This document shows, piece by piece, positions 7,861 through 15,939 of a stretch of DNA of 32,291 nt. The position numbers and the translations under genes were made by a program. The stretch's first letter is position 1. The number at the start of each line of letters is the position of its first letter. Source of the DNA: an uncultured Fibrobacter sp. GTDB lineage: Bacteria; Fibrobacterota; Fibrobacteria; Fibrobacterales; Fibrobacteraceae. The stretch is from the NCBI GenBank assembly GCA_934700345.1, contig CAKUXP010000028.1:1-32291 (forward strand). Direction: 5' to 3'. Below the pieces are notes generated by a model. The model saw only the letters and a program-made list of their open reading frames with translations, made no database searches and was not told where the DNA came from.

Positions 7861-9759
7861 ATGCCCATTTTTGCGATATTCGTCACTTTCCTTCTCGCGT
7901 TTTCCCCGGCGATAGCCGTCGAGGAGTTGAGCACGGCGCGCAAAGGCGCGGAATTCCGCGAGATTGCCGAACGGACTTACGACCTAGAAGGCCAGAAAGC
8001 GGAATGGGTTCTAGGAACTTCCCTGTTTGGAAATCCCGACCTGGAGTTTCGCTCGATGGGACTTTCCGCTCCGTCGAAGCGCTTGCCGTCCAAGCTCGCC
8101 GGGATTTTCACGTTTCCGCTCGCCTACGATGCGACGCAGCTTTCGATGTTCGGCGAAAATGGCATCATGCGGGAGAACTTCGCGCGAGGAATCCCGGTCG
8201 ATACGCCCGTTACGCGAATTCTCTGGGAGAGGTACGCTTTCAGCGGAAACGCCTTCGGGTTGGACTTCCGGCGGCTTCTGCTCGACAGTATCGAACTTGA
8301 CATCGGCATGGCTAGCTATTCCGACGACGGCTCGGACGAGTTCCGCTACCAGGACGTGACGCACCAGCCGTTTTTTGCGCTCGGACGCGATTCCTCGCAA
8401 ATCCCCTTTTCGGGCAGGAACCTTTCGACCGGCACGACGCACTTCAAGCCGGCGATTACCTGGTTTCTTCCCCGGGGAGAGGTTTCTGCAAGCCTGAGCT
8501 ATCTGCAAGTCAAAAACGACGACGCTCCGCCTTACCGGTTTATCCAGGATTCGACGAACTATTCAAGCATTACCTATCTGAAGCGGCCTTTCAAGACAGA
8601 CCTGAACTCGTTTACCTACGGAGTCCGCGGGAAAATACGCCCGGTAAACGCAATCGAAGTCAGCGCGGGTATTTACAGCGGAAAGCATGAAATCGAATAC
8701 GACAGCCTGGTGAACCTTGCCGAAAACATCCGGGATACGACAGATGCCGAAGGAAAACCCCGGAAGGATACGACCTGGATGGGCGTCAAGGACGAGGTTC
8801 GCTACGAAGCGGTAAACGGTGACGGCGGAATTGCGCTAAGGCTTCCGCTCCATCCGACGCTTCGCATGGAATACGAGTTTACGGAAGCGAATTCCCGCTT
8901 CAAGCAGGATCGCGAACTTTATTACCTGGAAATTTCGGACGAGTTCCGCTTTCTCGATTTCCGGTTCCAGGGCGGCGCGCTCCGCAATTCGAACCTCTTT
9001 GATTCCGTCGAAATGGGACGGATGCTTTCCGGATACCTGACTATCCGGCTTCCCTGGCACATTGCCGTAAAAGGCTCTTTCAAAAACGATGTCCGATTCC
9101 CGGATGTCGAGGAATTAAAGCTTTTCAATCGCGGACGTTACGCCTATCCGAACGAGAATCTAAAGTCCGAAGAACGTTTTCGCATGACCGGGGACCTGGA
9201 ATGGGACGCCGGCGGAATCTTTTACGGGACAGGGCTTCGCTACGAATACGCGGATTCTCCCATCAGGCAGAGATGGGTTTCCGGCGGAGGACTTGAATCC
9301 ATCGAAAGCGCTTACCAGTGGATAAACTTGAAAAACGCGGAAGCGCTCGACTGGTATGTCGCTGTCGGATTCGGACTGGGAAACTGGCGGTTCTACCTGG
9401 AACGCGAACAGGCTCTCGCCAAGCAGAACAGACCGATTGACGTAACAAGCCTCTATTACAAGGGTTACATCCGCTGGCAGGATAAGTTTGTAAAGAACAG
9501 GCTCGGCGTAAGCATCGGCTTTGACTTTACCTGGTTCGGCAACCGCTATGACGTCCAGACGAACGAAGACGACGAGCTGGAACTTGTCGAACTGAAGCAT
9601 TATCTCGCGCTGAATTTCGAAGCCCGGATGCGGATTCTCACCTTTTCGCTCTACACGCGAATCGACAACCTGAACCATAGCCTTTACGAGCCGGCGAGCG
9701 GTTACCGCCCGGAAGGAGTCCGATTTCTTTACGGGATTACATGGAGCTTCGACAATTAG
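7861..9759 (+). CDS. Putative outer-membrane beta-barrel protein (TonB-receptor/porin-like)
   Basis: 632-residue exported protein. A hydrophobic signal peptide (MPIFAIFVTFLLAFSPAIA, cleavage after about residue 19) precedes a long sequence of alternating aromatic and polar strands, with many turn motifs rich in Asp, Asn and Gly. The C-terminus ends in YGITWSFDN, close to the terminal aromatic strand of barrels. I see no convincing TonB plug domain, but the strand pattern and paired Tyr/Trp/Arg positions resemble the barrel part of TonB-dependent receptors or large porins. Substrate unknown. AAGAG lies upstream of the ATG at 7861, itself about 60 bp from the divergent thioredoxin gene. The call is structural and not a family match. 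Confidence 0.55.
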   Translation: MPIFAIFVTFLLAFSPAIAVEELSTARKGAEFREIAERTYDLEGQKAEWVLGTSLFGNPDLEFRSMGLSAPSKRLPSKLAGIFTFPLAYDATQLSMFGENGIMRENFARGIPVDTPVTRILWERYAFSGNAFGLDFRRLLLDSIELDIGMASYSDDGSDEFRYQDVTHQPFFALGRDSSQIPFSGRNLSTGTTHFKPAITWFLPRGEVSASLSYLQVKNDDAPPYRFIQDSTNYSSITYLKRPFKTDLNSFTYGVRGKIRPVNAIEVSAGIYSGKHEIEYDSLVNLAENIRDTTDAEGKPRKDTTWMGVKDEVRYEAVNGDGGIALRLPLHPTLRMEYEFTEANSRFKQDRELYYLEISDEFRFLDFRFQGGALRNSNLFDSVEMGRMLSGYLTIRLPWHIAVKGSFKNDVRFPDVEELKLFNRGRYAYPNENLKSEERFRMTGDLEWDAGGIFYGTGLRYEYADSPIRQRWVSGGGLESIESAYQWINLKNAEALDWYVAVGFGLGNWRFYLEREQALAKQNRPIDVTSLYYKGYIRWQDKFVKNRLGVSIGFDFTWFGNRYDVQTNEDDELELVELKHYLALNFEARMRILTFSLYTRIDNLNHSLYEPASGYRPEGVRFLYGITWSFDN

Positions 9760-9786
9760 CGTTTGGTGTTTTAAAACCGCGGACAT

Positions 9787-9960
9787 CTAAGTTTAGGGAC
9801 TAGGGGACAGGGATTAGGGATAGGGAATAGTTCGCGGACGGGTAAGAAAATGAGGAATTAGGAATGCGGAATGAGAAATGGACCTGCAAACGTCTAGGCT
9901 TAGTGGATAGTCAGAGTTTAGTTGAGAGAACTTAGAATTTAGGATAACTGGCGGTTAGAT
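9787..9960. repeat. Left arm of 7-bp-periodic (heptad) repeat block
   Basis: Degenerate heptads of the TAGGGAN, GGAATNN and NTTAGNN types. AG dinucleotides recur at exact 7-bp spacing at 9795, 9802, 9809, 9816 and again at 9913, 9920, 9927, 9934, 9941, with phase jumps between runs. No open frame with gene-like features covers it. The pattern resembles the short tandemly repeated repetitive sequences known from cyanobacteria. Confidence 0.6.
9885..9897. repeat. Inverted repeat, left copy
   Basis: TGCAAACGTCTAG here is the reverse complement of CTAGACGTCTGCA at 10225-10237 except for one base. The pair brackets the centre of the gene-free block at 9760-10474. Confidence 0.5.
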
Positions 9961-10106
9961 TCGGGACGAGAAATTTGAAGCGAACAGACTGTTATTAACA
10001 ACGGTCTATGATTAGCTAAGTTCTCTATACGAAGCTCTATGTTCCGATAACTTGCAACCACCCCCAAGGCCACGCTGTTTCTGGGTTAGAACGGAGGACG
10101 GATTAT

Positions 10107-10160
10107 CGGGTCAAGCCCATAATGACAAGTGGAACGGGACACGCTACAATGTCATTCCCG
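10107..10160. repeat. Degenerate palindromic unit in the centre of the gene-free block
   Basis: AATGACA (10121-10127) is the exact inverse of TGTCATT (10150-10156), with CGGG (10107-10110) and CCCG (10157-10160) outside. The 'CGGGTCAAGCCC...TGTCATTCCCG' style resembles scattered REP/MITE-like palindromes of other bacteria. Whether it is mobile cannot be told from one copy. Confidence 0.35.
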
Positions 10161-10194
10161 TACTCCGACAATTCAGTGGGCTGTGGACAGCGTC

Positions 10195-10237
10195 GCAGAC
10201 GTTAAACTTCTGAGATACAAGAATCTAGACGTCTGCA
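10195..10237. repeat. Hairpin plus right copy of inverted repeat
   Basis: GCAGACGT (10195-10202) is the exact inverse of ACGTCTGC (10229-10236), giving an 8-bp stem with a 26-base loop. The right side also contains CTAGACGTCTGCA (10225-10237), the partner of the repeat at 9885-9897. Confidence 0.5.
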
Positions 10238-10239
10238 AA

Positions 10240-10449
10240 TCTCAGCACTAAGCTCTCAGCTCTGACAACGGCTCGCTCGACAGTCCAATCCCTAATCCCT
10301 TCTCCCTGTTCCCTAGCTGCTCGCTAGTCACTGATTACTGATATCTGACTTCTGTCAACTACCAACTAAGCTCTAACCACTGATTCCTGACAACTTACAG
10401 TTCGCTAGACTGTCAATTGCTCATTGCTAATTGCTCATTGCTAATGCCT
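10240..10449. repeat. Right arm of 7-bp-periodic (heptad) repeat block
   Basis: Nearly continuous degenerate heptads. CT occurs at exact 7-bp spacing at 10241-10262 (4 units), 10292-10320 (5 units) and 10324-10394 (11 units: CTAGTCA, CTGATTA, CTGATAT, CTGACTT, CTGTCAA, CTACCAA, CTAAGCT and so on). It ends with alternating AATTGCT/CATTGCT units at 10415-10442. The motifs are the complements of those in the left arm, so the block 9787-10449 has overall inverted symmetry. Confidence 0.65.
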
Positions 10450-10474
10450 CCTGTTTCCTGATTTTTTCCAACAA

Positions 10475-11188
10475 CTATTCTCGCTTCAATTCAACCCGAT
10501 ACATTACAGGCCAGAACTTTCCGGTTATCCAGAAAAACTTTCCGTCGAATGCGATGCCGTTGAGGACCTCCGCCCGGGCGTCTCGCTTGCGGACATTCCG
10601 AGCGAGCCGTGAAAAATCATACCACCGGAGAACCTTTCCCGACTGCGGATCAATTGCCGCGATGGAATCCGACTGCCAGACATTCGCGTAAAGAATCCCG
10701 TCCGCAATTTCCAGTTCGTTCAGGAATTTGACCGGCATTTTTCCGTCGTACACGGAAAGCGTCCGAAAGACATTCTTTTCACCGGGCGAAAAAAAATACA
10801 GCGTTTCGCTTCCGTCGGACATTACCAGGGAATTTTGGTACAAGGTAAGGCCCCAGCCTTCCGTCCGAATCGGAAAGGAACTTTTTTGCCGGAGCGTTTT
10901 CGCGTCATGGATAAAGGCGACGCCTTCTTTCCACGTAAGCCAGAAAATGTCCGACCCGAATTTGACCGAACCTTCGCCGAAATAGCGGGCTTCTAGCGCA
11001 ACGGAATCGCTCGCGGGCATTCCCGGAGCGGGATAGCGGTAGAGACGCGAAGCGCCGTAAAGCCCCGTGGATTCGTAAAGGACCTTGCCGTCAAAGAAAA
11101 GCCCTTGCGTGAAATGTTCCGAAGAATGTTCCGCGGAGTCCAAGACGGAAAAGCTTCCGAGCGCAGCGGCAAGCAAAAAGGCGAGCAT
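10475..11188 (-). CDS. Glutaminyl-peptide cyclotransferase, plant-type
   Basis: Exported enzyme of 237 residues that cyclises N-terminal glutamine of other proteins to pyroglutamate. A short signal peptide (MLAFLLAAALGSFS) leads into motifs of the plant/bacterial five-bladed-propeller family (PF05096): HFTQGLFFDGKVLYESTGLYG, RYFGEGSVKFG, TEGWGLTL, LNELEIADGILYANVWQSD and the C-terminal ITGKFWPVMYRVEL. Length is normal. The ATG shares one base with the stop of the upstream propeller gene (TAATG), so they are translationally coupled. It is the last gene of the long minus-strand envelope operon. A natural guess is that it caps exported proteins or lipoproteins made by its neighbours; that is inference. 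Confidence 0.85.
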   Translation of the reverse strand: MLAFLLAAALGSFSVLDSAEHSSEHFTQGLFFDGKVLYESTGLYGASRLYRYPAPGMPASDSVALEARYFGEGSVKFGSDIFWLTWKEGVAFIHDAKTLRQKSSFPIRTEGWGLTLYQNSLVMSDGSETLYFFSPGEKNVFRTLSVYDGKMPVKFLNELEIADGILYANVWQSDSIAAIDPQSGKVLRWYDFSRLARNVRKRDARAEVLNGIAFDGKFFWITGKFWPVMYRVELKRE

Positions 11189-12228
11189 TACTTTTCAAGC
11201 CAGATGTCCGGCCAGCGGTCGTTCGCCGTGTGGAAAGTCAGACGGGTCGCAGTCTTTGCCGGAGTCCCGATTTCCCACAAGTAAAGCTCGTAGTCGTAGA
11301 TGTCGTGGTCGTGGCCTTTTGCCGTCGCCCCCCAGACGAGCCACTTGCTGTCTGCGGAAATACGCGGGAAATATTCGTGAGAACGCCTGCCCGGAAGGTC
11401 CATGAGCTTCGCCGCTTTCGGGATGCCGAAAAAGCCGATTTTTTCCTGCTGCACGCCGTCCTTGACCGTAAACCAGAGGATTTCGCTCGGAGCGGCCGTT
11501 CCGCCGTTGCCCGTGGGATTGACGCGGTAGATGCGCTTGCCGTCGGCGGTAAAGTCTATCTGGCAGCCGTCGCCGGACTTGTTCCATTTTTTGTTCTGCA
11601 AATCATAAACGCCCGTTTCGCGCAGGGAGCCTCGGAGCGTTATCGCGAGATACTTTCCGTCGGGCGACATGTTCGGTTCCTGTAAAATGATGCCGTCTTC
11701 TTCAAAAGCCTTCTTGCCTTCTAAGACAAGCGTTTCTTCCCCGCTTCCGAGATTTTTTTGATAGACGTTCGCGCCGCGGGAAAACACGATGGATTTTCCA
11801 TCCGGGCGGAAAGTTCCCCAGGTTGCGTTGTCCGCCACCTTCCTTTCGTTTTCGCCGTTTACATCGACCATCCAGAGATCCCACTTTTCAGGATAGTTGG
11901 CATCGTTTTCCGGGGTCCAGCCGCCCTTCGAACGCGTGAAGATGACTGTTTTTCCGTCGGGAGAAAAGCGCGGAAACCAATCGACGTTTTGTGAGCTGGT
12001 GAGCTGTTTCGGTTCGCTGCCGTCGGCGTTCATCAGCCACAGATCATGCGTGGAATGGCTGCGGGAACTCGACCAGACGATCTTGCCGGAGAGCCTTCCC
12101 TTGAGAGAAGCGAGAGCAGCCGTTTCGTCGGATGTCGGAGCGACCGGAGCGCCGGTCGGGGCTTCGTCGGCTAGGGTGAAGGAACAGGCGACAAGAGCGA
12201 AAAGAGCAGACAATTTCAAACGATTCAT
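11188..12228 (-). CDS. TolB-like WD40 (PD40) beta-propeller exported protein
   Basis: 346 residues with a signal peptide (MNRLKLSALFALVACSFTLA; the Cys could mark a lipoprotein but the context is weak). The body is a series of PD40 repeats: FSPDGKTVIFTRS, FRPDGKSIVFSRG, MSPDGKYLAITLRG, FTADGKRIYRVN and ISADSKWLVWGA. The first repeat region SSRSHSTHDLWLMNADGSEPKQLT is typical of the TolB C-terminal propeller. Function unknown; such propellers usually bind proteins or glycans in the periplasm or at the surface. GAGGAAAT precedes the ATG at 12228, 28 bp after the TIGR02171 gene. This is the fourth propeller in this operon, but its sequence is clearly different from the other three. Confidence 0.8.
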   Translation of the reverse strand: MNRLKLSALFALVACSFTLADEAPTGAPVAPTSDETAALASLKGRLSGKIVWSSSRSHSTHDLWLMNADGSEPKQLTSSQNVDWFPRFSPDGKTVIFTRSKGGWTPENDANYPEKWDLWMVDVNGENERKVADNATWGTFRPDGKSIVFSRGANVYQKNLGSGEETLVLEGKKAFEEDGIILQEPNMSPDGKYLAITLRGSLRETGVYDLQNKKWNKSGDGCQIDFTADGKRIYRVNPTGNGGTAAPSEILWFTVKDGVQQEKIGFFGIPKAAKLMDLPGRRSHEYFPRISADSKWLVWGATAKGHDHDIYDYELYLWEIGTPAKTATRLTFHTANDRWPDIWLEK

Positions 12229-12256
12229 ATTTCCTCTTTAGTTCAAAATAAAAATA

Positions 12257-14926
12257 TCATTTTAAAGTTCGCAGCAAGGAATCCAGGCGGGCGGTAAGCT
12301 TGGCGGCACCGAGAATACTCAAATGAGCCGAGTTGTTGGCTTCTGGATCTGCATAATCATGCAACCCATCTCTATTTTCGTCCAAAATGACATATTCCAT
12401 CGAAGCAAGGCTGTCTATTAACATATGGGCAACCGTTCGCGAAGGCCCAAAAAAACTATATGCTCCCGTATTGCGATATGCAGAATTGTGGGGGGGCATT
12501 ACCGCTACAATTTTTACTCCCAAAGAATCGGCAATGTTCTTGATTCTTCGATACACGGCAAGGCTTTTTTGTGTTATATCACCTAACAGCATAGTCGTTG
12601 TATCTACGGCGACTTCGGTATTCTGCCATGTTCCCGGATACAGCAAAAATGTTCCCGGAATATAAGATTGTACAAATATATCCTGTGGATATTCCACTCT
12701 TTCACTCAATTCGACAATCAAATCTTTAGATTTTGAATTCAAATGGTTTTCATCGTAGAGAATTCCGGGAGAGCAAAGGCGCAAGCTGTTTAAATAGCTA
12801 TGATCGCGAAATAGTAGACCAGGAGAGAACTCGACAACGATAACCTTTAAATTTGATGCATACGGAAGAATATAATGCTCTAGAAGATATTCCATTAGAT
12901 AAGGGCCTCCCATGGGAACTTCCATATGGATTAGATTATATGTTTTGACAGAATCTTCAATGATAGCATCCAACAACATGGAGGATCCTAAAGATACGGC
13001 TTCAATTTTTTGGTGATTCTTCCAAAAGTTCTGCAATCTTATCGCAAGTTCCACGGAATAGCCGTTCATCGGATTTCTAGAATCGGGAGCGTAATACACT
13101 CCCGCGCTGTCGAGGTCGAGTTCGATGTTCTGCGAGGAGGTGTTTGCCACCCACAGGTCCGGGTGCCAGAGTTCTCTTCCCTCGGCGAGTTCGAGGACGC
13201 TCGAATCCGAGAGGTTGACCAGCGCGATTTTCGAGTGCGCGCCCCCTGCGTCCGTGAGGGTCGCGACCGCGAGGCTTTCCCGTCCGCGGACCCATTCCGT
13301 GTGGTCGAAGGCGTAGCCGGCGGGCGACGGGACCATCTCCGAGAGTTTGCCCGAGCTGTCCGCGACAAGCAGCATCTCGTGGGCGTCGTAGCTTTTCCCG
13401 GCGAAGGACTTCCCCGTCTCGCCGCCGAAGTCGAGGAAGAGCGTACGTTTCGCCGTGTCCGAGAGCGACGCGTTGCAGGCCTGCTCGCCCGAATACCAGA
13501 CCGATTCCTTGCCGTCCGCGTTCGCACGGAGAAGGCGCGCGCCGCTGACCGCAAGCTTCCCGTCCGCGGAGACGCCGCCGTTGTACGTCCCGTCGAAAAG
13601 CTTCTCCGGCGTTCCGAATTTCCCGCCCGAGAACGGGACCGCCCACGTCGAACCAAGCTTCCACTCCGCGGCGTCCGAGTTGTTGCCCGAGCCCGTCACA
13701 TAGACTATCTGCGTGTCCGCCCCGACGACACGCCACCGCGGGATAGCCGCGCTTTCCACATCGAGCTTCACGAGGTTCGAGCCCTTCGCGTCGAGGTTGC
13801 GCACGTAGAGGTCCGACCTGCCGGAGATGCCCTCGGGACGCGTGCAGAAGGCGACTCGCTTCCCGTCCGGGGAAATCGCCGGGTGGTAGGCATCTAGCGT
13901 GTCGGAAATTTCCGTGACGGAGAGCGAAGCGTTCCAGTAATTAACAAACGCCAAGTTACCGCTTTCGTCCTTTCGAAAGACAAGTTTTGCCCGAAGAGAT
14001 CCCAGCCTGTTTTTCATGTCATACGAAGACGCCTTGATCCGGACCGGGGAATCCGAAGCCTGGCCGTTCTTGTCCAGATAGACCGCATCGGGAATTTTTC
14101 CCAGGGCGAGCCGAAAGCCTACATAGTCCGCGAATGTCGAAGAGGTTACCGCATAGACGTCTCCGCGGGAATAGGGCGTCATTGCGCCCGGCGCATTGCG
14201 GAAACTACCGCCCTTGAGTACGCGCTCCCCGAGGCTTCCCCCATCGGATCCGCCTACAAAATTTACAAGTACCGTATCGCGAAACTTTCCTTTCCAGTCG
14301 TTCACCCATTCCATCGCGTTCCCGGCCATGTCGCAGATTTCGGATTTGTCCGGCACGGAGCAGACGGAATGCAGCTGATAGTCTGAGTTGTCCGCGTTCC
14401 AAGAGACGGACTGTCGAAAGTCCTGCGAGGCAACCAGAATCCATTCCGCTTCGGTCGGGAGCCTGTAGGCGTTCCGCTCCGGGTGGAAGGCGAACGCCCC
14501 GAGATCCGTACAGTTGCCCGCTTCGCTGAAGACGGCGGACGCATACTCGTAGGCCGTGTCGAGACCTTCCGCTTTCGATTTTTCGTTGGCGAAAAGGGCT
14601 GCGTCGAAATAGGTGACGTTAGTTACCGGAACATTTCCCGAACACTTTTGCGGATGCGAGGCCTGGGAATTGTACTCGTCGCAGGTGACCTCGTGCTCGC
14701 CGATGGAAAAGTCGTAGGAGAAAAGGACCTTCATTTCCGGAAGCTCGTCCGTTTTCGAGGAACGGTTCGAACCGAGCGTTGCCGACTTTCCCGCTGCCTT
14801 CACGTGCATCATCCCGGCGTGGCTTTCGTCGGGTAGAATATCGACCGGTTCAAAGCTAGCCTGGGACGAGGAATCGCCACAAGAACAAAGGACAAACGCC
14901 AAAAATCCAATAAAAACTTTTTTCAT
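12257..14926 (-). CDS. TIGR02171-family lipoprotein (SUMF1-like, propeller, SGNH-like), copy B, intact
   Basis: 889-residue predicted lipoprotein with lipobox FVLCSC near residue 15. Domain 1 (about 60-280) is a SUMF1/C-type-lectin-like fold: GEHEVTCDEYN, PVTNVTYFDAALFAN, YRLPTEAEW, CDMAGNAMEWVNDW, KGGSFRN and VGFRLA. It lacks the paired cysteines of formylglycine-generating enzyme, so that activity is not expected. Domain 2 (about 345-610) is a PD40 propeller (YHPAISPDGKRVAF). Domain 3 (about 640-889) is SGNH-like with VSLGSSMLLD and NSAHLSILGA. The family is known as a Fibrobacter paralogous family of unknown function. The start is the ATG at 14926 overlapping the previous stop by 4 bases (ATGA); in-frame ATGs at 14938 and 14953 lie inside the upstream gene. 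Confidence 0.88.
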   Translation of the reverse strand: MKKVFIGFLAFVLCSCGDSSSQASFEPVDILPDESHAGMMHVKAAGKSATLGSNRSSKTDELPEMKVLFSYDFSIGEHEVTCDEYNSQASHPQKCSGNVPVTNVTYFDAALFANEKSKAEGLDTAYEYASAVFSEAGNCTDLGAFAFHPERNAYRLPTEAEWILVASQDFRQSVSWNADNSDYQLHSVCSVPDKSEICDMAGNAMEWVNDWKGKFRDTVLVNFVGGSDGGSLGERVLKGGSFRNAPGAMTPYSRGDVYAVTSSTFADYVGFRLALGKIPDAVYLDKNGQASDSPVRIKASSYDMKNRLGSLRAKLVFRKDESGNLAFVNYWNASLSVTEISDTLDAYHPAISPDGKRVAFCTRPEGISGRSDLYVRNLDAKGSNLVKLDVESAAIPRWRVVGADTQIVYVTGSGNNSDAAEWKLGSTWAVPFSGGKFGTPEKLFDGTYNGGVSADGKLAVSGARLLRANADGKESVWYSGEQACNASLSDTAKRTLFLDFGGETGKSFAGKSYDAHEMLLVADSSGKLSEMVPSPAGYAFDHTEWVRGRESLAVATLTDAGGAHSKIALVNLSDSSVLELAEGRELWHPDLWVANTSSQNIELDLDSAGVYYAPDSRNPMNGYSVELAIRLQNFWKNHQKIEAVSLGSSMLLDAIIEDSVKTYNLIHMEVPMGGPYLMEYLLEHYILPYASNLKVIVVEFSPGLLFRDHSYLNSLRLCSPGILYDENHLNSKSKDLIVELSERVEYPQDIFVQSYIPGTFLLYPGTWQNTEVAVDTTTMLLGDITQKSLAVYRRIKNIADSLGVKIVAVMPPHNSAYRNTGAYSFFGPSRTVAHMLIDSLASMEYVILDENRDGLHDYADPEANNSAHLSILGAAKLTARLDSLLRTLK

Positions 14927-15939
14927 TTTTTTATCCATATGTCTGGGTGCCACAGATCTCCGCCGGAAATAATCGGATGGACGGAAGAATCCCGAACATC
15001 GAGAAGGAAAACCTTTTCATGCACATCGCTTGTAACCATGACGGAAATCAAGTGTTCCGAACCATAGACCCATTCCGGATGGTCAAAGGAATAGGGTTCC
15101 GGAGAAGGGAGACTTCCAATTAAATTACCCAATGAATCCGCGATGAGAATCCGATGATGCGGCAAGTAGTCTGCTTTCGAAAATTCCTGGCCGCGCTTCG
15201 ATGCCATATCGAGAAATAGCGTCCGCAGCGATCCGTCCGTCGATAAGGAAACATTGCAGACCTGCGCGCTGTCATACCAGACCGTATCCTTTTCGATGCC
15301 GAAAAGACTTGAATGGACGCGCAAATAATGCGAACCGGTAACAGCCAACCGCAAATCCTCGGAAACGCCTCCGTTATAGGCGCCTGCAAAAAGCTTTTTT
15401 GGTGAGGAAAGGCGTCCGTTTCGGAATAAGGATTCATATGTCGCTTGGGATTTCCACTCGGAGTCGTCATCGTTGATATAGCTTGTCGAAACATAGATCA
15501 GAACGGTATCGCCCGAAGGCAAGATGCGAAAGCGAGGAATCGCGGCATCGCCTTCGACAGGAATCCGCAAACCGGAATCGTCCAAACGCTGCAGATAGAC
15601 CCGGAAGAGTCTTCCTCCGACAGGTTCCGGTGTGGTTCCAAAAGCGACCCATTTTCCATCGGGGGAAATCACCGGATGATAGACATCGATGTCCGAATCG
15701 TATTCCTGCAAAATTGTTGAATCTTTCGAGAGCTTTGCATAGGCCAAGTTTCCCGTCTCGTCGTTGCGAAAAACGATTTTCACTGTTTCCGCGCCCAATG
15801 TATCGAAGAGGTAAGTCCTAGCGTCAGATTCCACGGAAACATTCGGCGTAAAAACTTTTGCGTCAAGTTGCAAGGGTGAAGTACTTTCCGAGCAGGAAAA
15901 TATCAAGGTGCACACAATTCCAAGCAGGGCGATTTTCAT
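14923..15939 (-). CDS. Propeller-only lipoprotein related to the TIGR02171 central domain
   Basis: 338 residues. The N-terminus MKIALLGIVCTLIFSCSES has a lipobox (IFSC). The remainder matches only the central propeller of its neighbours: VYHPVISPDGKWVAFGT, AAIPRFRI, AGAYNGGVSEDLRLAVTG, RTLFLDMASKRG, YSFDHPEWV and GGDLWHPDIW. It has neither the SUMF1-like nor the SGNH-like domain. Compared with copies A and B it is diverged throughout, with no near-identical stretch, so it was not part of the exchange that homogenised A and B. It overlaps both neighbours by 4 bases (ATGA). It may be a binding partner or adaptor of the full-length proteins; that is inference. Confidence 0.75.
   Translation of the reverse strand: MKIALLGIVCTLIFSCSESTSPLQLDAKVFTPNVSVESDARTYLFDTLGAETVKIVFRNDETGNLAYAKLSKDSTILQEYDSDIDVYHPVISPDGKWVAFGTTPEPVGGRLFRVYLQRLDDSGLRIPVEGDAAIPRFRILPSGDTVLIYVSTSYINDDDSEWKSQATYESLFRNGRLSSPKKLFAGAYNGGVSEDLRLAVTGSHYLRVHSSLFGIEKDTVWYDSAQVCNVSLSTDGSLRTLFLDMASKRGQEFSKADYLPHHRILIADSLGNLIGSLPSPEPYSFDHPEWVYGSEHLISVMVTSDVHEKVFLLDVRDSSVHPIISGGDLWHPDIWIKK

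Noticed and set aside
9760..10474. CRISPR array in the repeat-rich gene-free block
   Set aside because: The repeats are 7-bp, degenerate and without unique spacers; no cas genes are present.
13010..13897. Plus-strand open frame of 295 codons opposite the propeller of TIGR02171 copy B
   Set aside because: It is a shadow frame in the GC-rich converted tract; its counterpart opposite copy A is broken, and the peptide is low-complexity Arg/Glu/Val.
12257..14926. Formylglycine-generating (sulfatase-activating) enzyme
   Set aside because: The fold motifs match SUMF1, but the paired active-site cysteines are missing and no sulfatase is nearby.
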